Assembly (NCBI GenBank): GCA_022605405.1 | Contig: JABYQQ010000018.1 | Span: forward strand, 682,001-746,000 | Length of the DNA stretch: 64,000 nt | DNA from: Earliella scabrosa | Lineage: Eukaryota; Basidiomycota; Agaricomycetes; Polyporales; Polyporaceae | Direction of reading: 5' to 3' | Part shown: positions 22,850-33,129 of the stretch, in pieces | Layout: every line of letters begins with the position of its first letter | Numbering within the stretch: position 1 is the first letter of the stretch | The notes under the pieces: generated by a model | What the model saw: the letters and a program-made list of their open reading frames with translations, nothing else | Told to the model about the DNA's origin: nothing | Database searches by the model: none | Made by a program: the position numbers and the translations under genes

Positions 22850-23872
22850 TGAAAGTATTAACACCGCGTCCAGCGCTTCGAGCGAGTGTCCGGGGTCCCC
22901 TATCTCAATAGATCTGAACGCTCCCACTTCCAACTTGAACATAGGTAAGGGCCCTCCGGGCAAACCTGGCCACGGCCTGCGGGTCGCCATGCAAGGATGG
23001 ATGCATCGATGGATAATAAATTGGTGTCTGAGTTCTGCCTCAAGTCAGTCAATACTTCAATCACAAAGCCAATGCTGCCACTGCTGCCATCGCTGGCACA
23101 GTGCCTCATGCGCGCGAGGGCGGGCTTGCTCGCGCGCTGGCTCAGATAGAGTGCTCAAGTCAATCTCGATGAGCCTCAAAGCGTAACGGCAGACCGTCAT
23201 ACGCATGAAGCTCCATGACCCTGAAGTTACATTTGAACAACTGAGGAGCTCAGGCAGCGACGTCAACTAGTCCCGAGAGTCTGGATGAACTAGAACAGCA
23301 CATTTCGCTCAAGCTGCATGCTCGACGACGCGGACCTGTGCTGGTCTCGCACCCGGACGTGTGCAAGACGTGGGCATGGCAAGATGGACTCCTGGAAATG
23401 AAATACCTTTTCGAGAGACCTGAAACATTTATCCACGTGGTTTAGTCAGCTTTCCCACCCCAAGTGGATTCGACATTACTCGAATTCAGACCTGGGTCAC
23501 TCATCGTGCCCAGGAATGTAGTACGTTGTCTCCCTGGGTTTCGGGGCATTGTTTGCTACCCCAGCAGCAACAGACATGGACTGCACTTCAGCGAGGGACG
23601 TTTCACAATCTATCGCAGGAGCACCTATCATAGCGAGTTTCTCGGAGTCCACGCTCCAGGTAGGTGTATTCAATAGCCTCCCCCTTGCTGACGGTGGATC
23701 TCGTTCCAGGATCAGATTTGTTCAGGATCAGTATTCCAGCAAATCCCTGTTACCAAATCCCCCCACTTGTCCGAACTTCAGCTGCGCCGGTGAGTAAGCA
23801 TTCGTACTAGAATGTCCGATGTGCTATGCAGAAGCGAGGAGGACCAATGTTGGTCGGGCAAATTCACATGAT
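22850..23872 (+). CDS. Possible uncharacterised spliced gene (fragmentary model)
   Basis: Several short coding-like exons follow one another on the plus strand with plausible splice signals. About 22852-22945 is Ser-rich (NTASSASSECPGSPISIDL) and ends at a GTAAGG donor. About 23425-23495 encodes LKHLSTWFSQLSHPKWIRHY. About 23519-23658 encodes YVVSLGFGALFATPAATDM and ends before GTAGGT. About 23710-23790 encodes DQICSGSVFQQIPVTKSP and ends at GTGAGT. A terminal exon near 23831-23872 ends in TGA. No domain is recognised and start and phase are unproven. It may be a decayed gene. Confidence 0.3.
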
Positions 23873-24354
23873 CATCATCGTCGTCGTCGTAGATCATCCT
23901 TTCCCCATAGTACATAGTAGGCACGTCCAATCGTCTGCCTAGGGGAAGAACGACATCGTCGACGTCCAATACGGGGTTCGCCTGCAGACTACTCCCCATA
24001 CAACCTTACTCCTACCCGCAGTATCCCGGACTGTACGAACACACCCATGACGGAAACGCGAGCCTGGCTCTTCCATGCGATGTACCGGAACTTCCGAAGG
24101 CCCCTTGAAGGCACGATGCTTGGAATGTCATACTCATCGGGCGGGAGAGAACCGGTATACGTAAGATGTACCACGACTACTTGACCTTTCAGGGTCGTGT
24201 AGCTGTCCTTGAGGGCGGCTCGCCACCTCAAGGCCTTGTTCCCGAAGGACCTCTCCAGCTGCGCGGCTCCCATGATCAGTTCTGTTCTTGACCTCGACCC
24301 TGGTCGACACGCTCCGGCGCCGTCGCACAGACCCATAACAATCCGATCCTGCAA
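23778..24354 (-). CDS. Possible uncharacterised gene or pseudogene, antisense to the previous tail
   Basis: An open minus frame (23989-24354) encodes a structured-looking segment with motifs GQVVVVHLTYTGSLPPDEYD and RKFRYIAWKSQARVSVMGVF. It stops within a few bases of a second open frame in another phase (23778-23999) with LDVDDVVLPLGRRLDVPTMY and a run of Asp. A short intron or a single frameshift could join the two. The second frame overlaps the tail of the plus-strand model. No family is recognised. Confidence 0.3.
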
Positions 24355-25088
24355 TATTCGACCTACGCGGCGGTCAAGGTCAAACGTATCCGTATGACAT
24401 TGCAGGTATTACCTCTCTCAGGATATCTCGGAGCCGGAGGCAGACGTACGTCGACCTACAAGCCGAGATACTCGCATTCAAATGGCAAAACATCTTCGTT
24501 GTAGGTCGTGCCACCGTCATAGAATTTACGAGCACACTGACAAACTCATTACGATAGGAACGGCGAGGTATCCCTAAGCCTTCCCATGCCTTCTAATCTT
24601 TCCCAAGGGACTTATGCAATTGTAGTGCAGCTTGTCCGCGTTTCGCAACACCTTCTTCACGTGGTTGATACGCCTGCTCGTCCTACACGGCCAATTGCGC
24701 CGGTGTCGCGGTGTTGAACGGCCGCTCTTACGCTGTTGGTCGACGTCATTGTTTCATGCGCAGCGTCGGGTGAAGGGTATTCGACGAGGTTCGATGCAGA
24801 TTAGGCACCCAGATACTGTTGATAGTTGTCGCACAGGCTGATCTTGCCCAACTTCTTTGATGTGGTTGCATCGATGGAAGCAATACATGTCTTAAGTCCG
24901 CTGTAACAGCAGTACATGACCTGCTTCAGAACACTTACCCGTCTACAAATCAGCATCGGGATGTTCCTTTCGATTAATTAGTAGGGTCTATAGTGCCCCG
25001 GAACGAGGAGGACGGTCCCGGCACGGCTCGATTGAGGCTTGGCCAGCCGTCAGCGCCCCCGCGTGCACTTCATCGCGTACCACCACCA

Positions 25089-25094
25089 TATAAA
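25089..25094 (+). promoter_or_regulatory. TATA box of the UDP-glucose dehydrogenase gene
   Basis: TATAAA lies 46 bp upstream of the ATG, followed by a pyrimidine-rich leader typical of highly expressed fungal genes. Confidence 0.6.
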
Positions 25095-25139
25095 CCCGCT
25101 GCCCTCCTGTCTTTCTTATCACCCTCATCTCCGTCCACC

Positions 25140-27099
25140 ATGGCTCCCGTCAAGGTCTCCAAAATTTGCTGCAGTACGTCGTGCGGTCGCTGTGCATCTC
25201 CGGATCTGACTGAGGAGGTCTGATTGCACGCTGCAGTCGGTGCCGGATACGTCGGTAAGTGTTGGCGGCGATGCCCAGATGCCCAGCCTTGGAGGCGGAG
25301 GCGGGACGGGAGACGGATCTGACCCGCCTTGCTCTCACCAGGCGGTCCGACGTGCGCGGTCATCGCGTTGAAGTGCCCCCACATCCAGGTCACCATCGTC
25401 GACCTCAACCAGGCGCGTATCGATGCGTGGAACAGCCCCGACTTCAAGCTCCCTATCTACGAGCCCGGTCTGGAGGACGTCGTCAAGCAGGCTCGCGACC
25501 GCAACCTCTTCTTCTCGACCGACGTCGACAAGGCCATCCGCGAGGCCGACTTGATCTTTGTGTCCGTCAACACTCCCACCAAGAAGTCCGGTGTGGGAGC
25601 CGGCTTTGCTGCAGATCTCAAGTGCGTCTCGTTTTGGCACCTCCTCGCTGGCCCCTTCGGCCGCTGACGCACACCACTTCCTCCTACACTACCCCCGATG
25701 TCCCCTATAGCTATGTCGAGTCTGCCACGCGTCGCATCGCCGCAGTCGCGACCTCGAACAAGATCGTCGTCGAGAAGTCGACCGTACCCTGCAGGACAGC
25801 CGAGTCTATGCGCACGATCCTTGAGGCCAACTCAAAGCCGGGCACCCGCTTCGACATCCTCTCCAACCCCGAGTTCCTTGCGGAGGGAACTGCCATCAGC
25901 GATCTCCTGAAGCCCGACCGTGTCCTCATTGGTTCGCTCCAGACGCAGGAGGGCAAGGACGCGTGCGAGTCGTTGGCTTCTGTCTATGCCAACTGGGTAC
26001 CGTGAGTGTCTTCTATGGCCGTTCCCTCCAAGCCATCCTCCCAAAACTCTGTCTCAATACCCCTTTCCTCAGACGTGAGCGTATCCTCACCGTCGGTCTC
26101 TGGTCGTCTGAGCTTTCGAAGCTTGCGGCCAACGCAATGCTCGCTCAGCGTATCTCTTCGGTGAACGCTTTGTCCGCGATCTGCGAGGCGACTGGCGCGA
26201 ACATCGATGAGGTCTCGCACGCCGTGGGTTACGACTCGCGTATCGGACCCAAATTCCTCCGCGCGTCGGTCGGCTTCGGTGGTTCCTGCTTCCAGAAGGA
26301 CATCCTCAACCTCGTCTACCTCTCGGAGAGCTTGCACCTCCCCCAGGTCGCTGCCTACTGGAGGCAGGTCGTCGAGATGAACGAGTACCAGAAGGCTCGC
26401 TTCTCCAAGACGGTCGTCGACACCCTCTTCAACACTATCACCGGCAAGGTGGGCTGCATTCGCGACACGTCTGAAAATTTCTCGTGGCTGACGTCGGTTC
26501 CCTAGCACATCGCGGTTCTCGGCTTCGCCTTCAAGGCCGACACCGGTGACACCCGCGAGTCGGCGTCCATCACCCTCATTCGCGACTTCCTCTCGGAGCG
26601 CGCATATGTCACTATCTACGACCCGAAGGTCGAGGAGGCGCAGATCTGGCAGGACCTCTCTGAGGCGTGCCCGACCATGACCCTCGACGCGATCAAGAAG
26701 CAGGTGACCATCGTGCACTCCGCCCTCGAGGCGTGCAAGCAGAAGGAGGCCATCGTGATCGCGACCGAGTGGAAGGAGTTCAAGGAGATCGACTGGGAGG
26801 TCGTGTACGAGCAGATGACCAAGCCCGCGTTCGTCTTTGACGGCCGTCTCATTCTCGATGTTGAGAAGCTGAGGAAGATTGGTTTCACCGTGAGTACTTC
26901 TTATCATCGTGATGCTCTATCGCGCGGCGCGTTTCGTGGTCGTTGCCGGTGATCTGGTTGACAGCTAGGGGCGACCCTGGCCGTCTTCATCCGCCGACAA
27001 TCATCGCGCGTTCCACTCATGCACCTGCGCTGTTCTGTCGAGCATTACTCACATCTATGCGTGCAGGTCAAGGTCATTGGTCGCGGTGACCGTCTGTAA
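25140..27099 (+). CDS. ugd1: UDP-glucose 6-dehydrogenase
   Basis: This cytosolic NAD-dependent enzyme oxidises UDP-glucose to UDP-glucuronate, a precursor of UDP-xylose and of wall or capsular glycans. Seven exons (25140-25173, 25237-25254, 25342-25621, 25711-26001, 26073-26448, 26506-26889, 27067-27099) join in phase to give 471 residues, the normal family length. The N-terminal Rossmann motif IGAGYVGGP is assembled across exons 1-3. STVP and NPEFLAEG substrate-binding motifs follow. The catalytic Cys lies in [11 protein letters not shown]. The C-terminal UDP-binding domain starts at [16 protein letters not shown]. Exon 2 is an 18-nt micro-exon. The C-terminus is VIGRGDRL. A long antisense frame over exons 4-6 reflects codon bias. 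Confidence 0.96.
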
Positions 27100-27565
27100 A
27101 ACTCCTCGAGGGCTGGGACGGATTTATGGCCACAAACTAGAAGTACGATTTGAGATGGACTGTGTCTACGCTGCATGACGATTTGTTCGACGTTTAACAT
27201 ACTGTATCCCTCCCTCGATACCACATACGAAGTAATGAGAATAGATTGTACGAAGTGCATTTGTGGCTGACTATATGCGCAGTCCGACCTCCGATCAAAA
27301 TGCTGCTGACGCGTTGGGGGAGCGTAAGAACATGCACGTTTCACACTCCGCCCGATTCCTTGTGAGTTCCGAAATGCCCTGATGTAATGTCTCCATCGGC
27401 ATGCACCGGCTCGTAATGATGCGCATAATTGCTGTTGGATCTCCGTCTCAAGATCGCGTAGTTACCGACGAACCGCACCCCAATAATTAGCCCGGACTCA
27501 CTTCCGACCTCGTCCTTCACCGTGACCCCCCGCCGACGTCGACGCTGTCCCCGAGCACGCTGAGG
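27100..27565. other. Intergenic, promoter of LCB2
   Basis: No gene is seen between the dehydrogenase stop and the LCB2 start. A CT-rich leader precedes the start. Confidence 0.4.
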
Positions 27566-29710
27566 ATGCCTTCAAGGCCGTCTCCCATCGCATTCAACTC
27601 GGCGTCGCCGACGCAGTCCATCTTCAAGAAAAAGTCGCTCTCGCAGATGCCGACCGCCGCCTCCTACCTGTCCGCAGTCTCGGAGGCCGACGCGCGCGCA
27701 CGCACGCGCGGCGCGACTCCAACGTCGACCCCGGCGTTGTCCCTGTCGTCGTCGATCACTTCGAGCTCGGAAGACACGGTCCTCGAGGATAGCCCCACGG
27801 ATTACACAGACGGGCTGTCGTACCCTCGAGTTCCCCCAACCTCCTCGCAGGTGTTCACGACGGTGCACTCGGAGTTTGGGCATTGCGGCAACGAGGACTA
27901 TCGGTATACGTCACAGCACAGGGCGGGTACCCCCTACAAGAGCATCCCCGAGCAAGATCCCCCCTATTACATCCTCCTCACGACTTACATCAGCTACATT
28001 CTCGTAATCTGTCTCGGACATGTTCGGGATTTCATGGGGAAGCGTTTCCGGTCTGCAAACTACAGGCACTTGTTGCCGTGGAATGTGAGTCTCCATCTCC
28101 ATGGTATACCTTGATATGTGTCGAGCCTGTTGCGGTGACAGGGATATGCCGCGTTGAACTCGGACTTCGACTCGTTCTACACGCGTCGCTTGAAGCTCCG
28201 CATCGACGATTGCTTCTCTCAACCCACCACTGGCGTACCTGGACGTACCATCGTGCTCCTTGACAGGTATTCCCCGGATTACAACAAGACCATGATCTCC
28301 ACCGGCACGCGCACCCGCGCGCTCAACATCTCGTCGTACAACTACCTCGGGTTCGCTCAGAGCAAAGGTGCCTGCACAGAGGCTGTCGAGGCAAGCATTC
28401 ACAAGTACGGCCTGTCTGCGGGAGGCACTCGACTCGAAGCTGGCACTCTCGATTTACACCAGCAAACCGAAGCGCTCGTTGCCCGGTTCTTGGGAACAGA
28501 AGACGCGTTGGTCAGCTCGATGGGTTTCGCCACGAACTCGACCATCATCCCCGGACTGGTCGGCAAAGGTAGCCTGGTTATCTCGGACGAACTCAACCAC
28601 GCCTCCATCCGGTACGGTGTGCGTCTGAGCGGGGCGAATGTGCGGATGTTCAAACACAACGACATGAAGGCGCTCGAGAACTTGCTCCGTGAGGTGATTA
28701 GTCAGGGACAACCGAAGACGCACCGCCCGTGGAAGAAGATCCTGCTCATCGTCGAGGGTCTCTACTCGATGGAGGGTACGATGGCGAACCTCCCGGTCAT
28801 TATGGAGCTCAAGAAGAAATACAAGGTGCGCATTAGCCAAAGGTGGCAAGTGACTTGCTAATTTTGTCCTGTCTAGTTTTACCTCTTCATCGATGAGGCC
28901 CATTCCGTCGGAGCTCTTGGCCCGCGTGGTCGTGGTGTCACGGACTACTTCGGCGTCGATCCGTCGTCGGTCGATATTCTCATGGGCACGTTCACCAAGT
29001 CGTTCGGTGCTGCTGGCGGCTACATCGCTGGGAAGAAGGTTATCATCGACCGTCTCCGCCTCCGGGGCCACTCCGGCACGTACTGTGAGGCCATGTCCCC
29101 TCCCGTCCTCACTCAAGTCATCGCGAGTATGGCCAGCATCATGGGTATTACCCTCCCGTCAGAAAAACAGTCCTCTCCCGCGCTGGGTCTCCTGCGCTCT
29201 GTCGATCAACCCCCTGTCATCCCCGAGTCTGAGGTTATTCCTGGCACTGCGCCCGCAACCGCGCTTCCGTCGTGGATGCCACTCGCGCCCTCGATGATTG
29301 ACGGCTCGGATGGTCGGATGCGTCTTCGGAGGATCGGGTTCAACACGCGGTACTTGAACCGCGGTCTGCGCAAGCTCGGGTTCATCACGTACGGCTGCGA
29401 CGATTCGCCTGTCGTCCCCCTCCTGCTCTTCCACCCAGGCAAGATGGCGGTGTTCAGCCGGATGATGCGTACCCGCGCGGTCCCGATCGTCATCGTCGTC
29501 GTTGCATACCCGGCAACACCGCTCGTCACCTCCCGTGTGCGCTTCTGCCTGTCCTCGTCGCACACGAAGGAGGACATCGACATGGTGCTCCGGGCGTGCG
29601 ACGAGATCGGCGACGCTTTGGACCTCAAGCAGGCGAGTGGCGAGCGGTGGCCGGTTGAGGAGATCATCAGCCGGGCGGTCGAGCTCGTGCGTATGCCCGA
29701 GATGCCATGA
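27566..29710 (+). CDS. LCB2: Serine palmitoyltransferase subunit 2 (LCB2)
   Basis: This is the catalytic subunit of the ER heterodimer that condenses L-serine with palmitoyl-CoA to 3-ketodihydrosphingosine, the first step of sphingolipid synthesis. Exons 27566-28084, 28142-28825 and 28877-29710 join in phase 0 to give 678 residues. A Ser-rich N-terminal extension (about 120 residues) precedes one membrane segment (YYILLTTYISYILVICLGHV). The alpha-oxoamine synthase fold follows, with SSYNYLGFA, GTLDLHQQTE and the PLP aspartate in FIDEAHSVGALG. The Schiff-base lysine lies in GTFTKSFGAAGGY, which identifies LCB2 rather than LCB1. An insert of about 45 residues after ASIMGITLP makes it longer than the roughly 560-residue yeast protein. 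Confidence 0.95.
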
Positions 29711-30278
29711 GCTCTCCATCCCCCGTGCTTTCCCGGCCCCGTTCCCCCGCTGCTGCTCTCTGACTTGGTTACTTATCCTGTAGATATACCCTACGATTCA
29801 CGGCTATTGATTGACGACGTGTTACGGTTCGAGTTGACGCGTGTAATGTAAACCGACGTAAAGCAGACAGACTGTCGAGACGAATAGATGAATCCACAGT
29901 AATCAGAGTTTGGCGCCGTGCGGCGCGTCTTCAGCTTCAATGACGACGGCGAGTGGCAGCTGCCTTCGCTTCCACCTGCATGTATTGTCTCTGAACCACG
30001 ACTTGCTTCGAATAAACACTCGCTTTCGTCTTTCTACGTAGTCTTGAGACTTCGCGCGACAGGACCTAGGTAACCCTACTATCCGCAATACAAGTCGTGC
30101 ATTGCAGCCAGTACAGGATCCCAGCCCGGGTAGCTCCCTCGCAACCATCTTGGACTAGAGAAAGCTCGCATTGGTGGACGGTGGTCAGGGGATAGAGAAC
30201 GATCTTCTCGCCGACTTGCAGTACGTCTCACTCCTGCGTGCCACAAAGCATCCTGAATGTCAACCCGGGGCGCAGACT
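29711..30278. other. Intergenic, no feature seen
   Basis: This spacer lies between LCB2 and the ubiquitin-protease-like gene. An 81-codon minus frame at 29903-30148 has no motif. Confidence 0.4.
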
Positions 30279-32928
30279 ATGGGCGAACACCGTTTGATAC
30301 CTGCAACGCCCCAGGAGGCGGAGGACATCGAGATGCTGAATTCGCTGATGGGAGGCACCCTTGATCCTAACCATGCCCTCGCGATCCTGCGCAAACACAA
30401 CAACAACCTCGACAAGGCTGCGTCTGCATTGCTCGAGGGCGACAACGGCGCGGATGACGGGCCCCCGCCGCTCGTTCCGGTGGAAGCACTACCTGGCCCC
30501 GGGCCTCGAACTCCTCCTCGTAAGTTCTATTTTGTCGTTGGCTGTGAAGAGGGTCACCCAACGCTGCGCTAGCTTCCAGACCGGAGAAGCCTGTGATTGA
30601 CCTCACGCGAGAGACGGACGTGGACCCAGAGCTGCAGCGCGCGCTGAAGGCATCGTTGGAGGAGCAGGGCGGGACGACGTTTGGGCCCAGCAACAGGACA
30701 CCCGATCCGAACTGGGCTATGGTCCCTTCAAATGTACGTCACTGTCGCCCTCGGGGTTGTGCTGCGGCACAGAATTCATGAGCAAGCGTGTTACATAGGT
30801 CGAGGCGGGCACAGCCGGAATCTCGTCCGACGAACAGGCCATGAATCAAGCTATCGTTGCCAGTTTGGCGTCCAATGTCACGGAAGACACCTACCACGAG
30901 CTCCCGCTACATGAACGGATTCGTCAAGGGGACACGTATGTCTTGTCCTCCTCTACGGATTTGTGTGCAGTGTACTGAGCCGGCGCTGGTTGCAGTCCTG
31001 TCGCTCTACGACCCACGTCCTCCGCCATCACCTACGCTGCCTTGATACTTCATGGGCTCTTCTTTGTCCCCCAATTCAGGCATGCTATTGCAGGTTGGAT
31101 GCCACTACCCGACCCCGGGATGGATGAGCCTACAATTCCCACAACCGGCCCAGGTATTGGATCCACATCTGCTCGCGGCACGCATCCACTTACACAGGGT
31201 TCTCAGCTCACCGAGTATACACAATCCTGGAAATGCTCGCCAATATGGACCTGGCCAGACTAAGCGAGCTGAACGTGGATGAAGCTTTGAATGCATTCAC
31301 TGCAGAGAGTTGGGCCTCCCCCGCTGACCGGCCGGGCGATGTCTCTGGCCGTGAGTTCCTCTCCAAGTCTCAACTTTAGCAACGCCATTACCAAATCTAA
31401 CGCATATGGCTGCATAGGATTCTACGAGAAGCTCGTCGACGCGGTCGAGAACGTACTTCAGTACAACAATGCATACAACCAGGAGAGGCTACCACGCAGG
31501 CATGCAGATCTCCATGAATCCGCATATTGACCTCTGACGGGTCTCCTCACTGTCAGGCTGATGACACTCCAGTACGGCAACCACGACGCTGAGCCGGACG
31601 ACCCGAACAACGACAACCTCTCTCTCGTGCGAGTGTCTGTCCGACCCACAGCGGAGGGCAACGACCTCGTGTCTTCGCTCGCGGCGGAGCTCGCTCCGCC
31701 AGAGAACCCCAAGTTGAAAGCGATCGCGAAGCGCCACGTCATCTTCCAGCCCTCAGAAGTCATCGCGTTCCTCCTGCTCCGCGATTCCGCGCCGCCGTCG
31801 TACGACGCGGCGGTCGGCCGGAAGACCGAGCGCTCGATCTTCAAGTATCCGAAGAGCGTGTACCTCGACCAGTTCATGGGCGACTCGCACGAGCTCGCGA
31901 ACCAGAAGAGGACGGAGCAACGAAGGCTGCTCGCGGAGGTGACTGAGCTTGAGACGCGCAAGAAGAATCTGCTGCATTTTGAGGTGAGTCGCCGCCCGCG
32001 CATTGAGCGACCCTCTGGTTGTTGATTTGTCATTCAGGGCAAGGATACGCTTGCGGACTTGCAGTCGTGTTTGTACTACTACGAGAACGTGGCGGAGAGC
32101 GACGGTGACGCGCGCCGCGCCTCGGAGATCCAGACAAACGCGGAGAAGTTGAAGCGGGTCATCGAGAAAATCAAGGAGGAAGTGAAGTGTGCGTTGTTAG
32201 TGCTGTCTCCGGAAGCATGCCGCTCATGCCTTGCTTCCACCAGCGATCGACGCCGCGATTGAGCGCACGCGGACAGCGGCGCAGGGCATGCTCGACTGTC
32301 CAGAGCTGCAGAAACATCGCGTACGTTCTTTGTACGTATATGAAAAGCCCGGGCTGACGTAGTTCCCCCAGTATGATCTCCGTGTCGTCTTGGTCCACGA
32401 TGGTCTGTACGGACGCAGCCATCTGTACTCGTACGTGAAGCAGAAGGGCAAGTGGTGGAAGACAGTGGACTACAGCGTCACGGAGGTCTGTCCCCACCAT
32501 TTGACCTCATCTTTCTCGGCCTTTCATCTGACACGCGTCCCTCGCCCAGGTCACTGAGGAAGCAGTGCTGACTGACCCGACGGGGCTGCACCTCGCTGCG
32601 GGTCCCTACTTCCTCATATACAGCCGAGCGGTCTCAGAAGCGGAGGAAGGCGCGCGGGCCGACTGGCCAGACGACATCAAGGTTCGTCCTTCTGCTCTCC
32701 CCGCCTCCATCTCGCGTGCAGGACTGACCAGCGGTGGTGTAGGACTCCGTGAAACACAACAACAGGACCTTCTTCGAGCAACTCCCGCCAGAGATCGCCG
32801 CGCACGTCGTCGACCCGAACTCGCCCCCCTCATCTCCCTACGTCCCAGCCACGCCGTCGGAGCACACGATTTCCTCAGGTACTGTCGAGCCGCCGTCGAG
32901 AGACGAGCCGATGGACACCTCAGACTGA
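30279..32928 (+). CDS. Ubiquitin-specific-protease-like protein with UBA-like and UIM motifs, catalytic cysteine missing
   Basis: This multi-exon gene begins MGEHRLIPATPQEAEDIEML. Residues 10-50 resemble a UBA or UBA-like helix bundle (LAILRKHNNNLDKAASALLE). Two ubiquitin-interacting-motif-like helices follow (DPELQRALKASLEEQ and DEQAMNQAIVASL). The position of the USP Cys box reads ALRPTSSAITYAALILHGLF then FVPQFR, so there is no Cys where active USPs have NTCY. The late His box is retained in recognisable form (HDGLYGRSHLYSYVK), followed by GPYFLIYSR. A coiled-coil region lies between. The C-terminus is Pro/Ser-rich and ends EPMDTSD. First exons: 30279-30519, 30573-30733, 30799 onward; the Cys-box exon starts at 30996. 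The sequence suggests a pseudo-deubiquitinase that binds ubiquitin. Confidence 0.8.
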
Positions 32929-33129
32929 GACTGATTCTTGATTCTTTGACCCGGTAGAAGCCCGCGAATCACCGACATGACGTGACGTGTATCTATAGCA
33001 CAACAACAGCTGGTGTAACATGATCGTGTAACCGCACGACACTCGGGGTGACAATGTCCGTGTTTGGTCTCGAGTGTCTTCGGGAAGTACAACGGGGGCG
33101 GAACGTTCGGGATAGTCGGCGCACAGCGC

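Larger units (their letters stand above)
21592..25088. other. Unresolved region with coding-like exons on both strands
   Basis: No complete gene could be assembled. On the minus strand upstream of DUF6533 paralog 1, an open frame encodes a Pro/Arg-rich segment (GAPDARDVDTPFAVAPGW) that reads into the paralog's start. A short inverted repeat (ATCGAACAGATAT with GATATCTGTTCGAT) lies at 22628-22694. Two better candidate coding blocks are listed separately. The last 700 bp before the dehydrogenase promoter show nothing recognisable. Confidence 0.35.

Noticed and set aside
25984..26907. 307-codon minus-strand open frame
   Set aside because: It is exactly antisense to dehydrogenase exons and is a codon-bias shadow.
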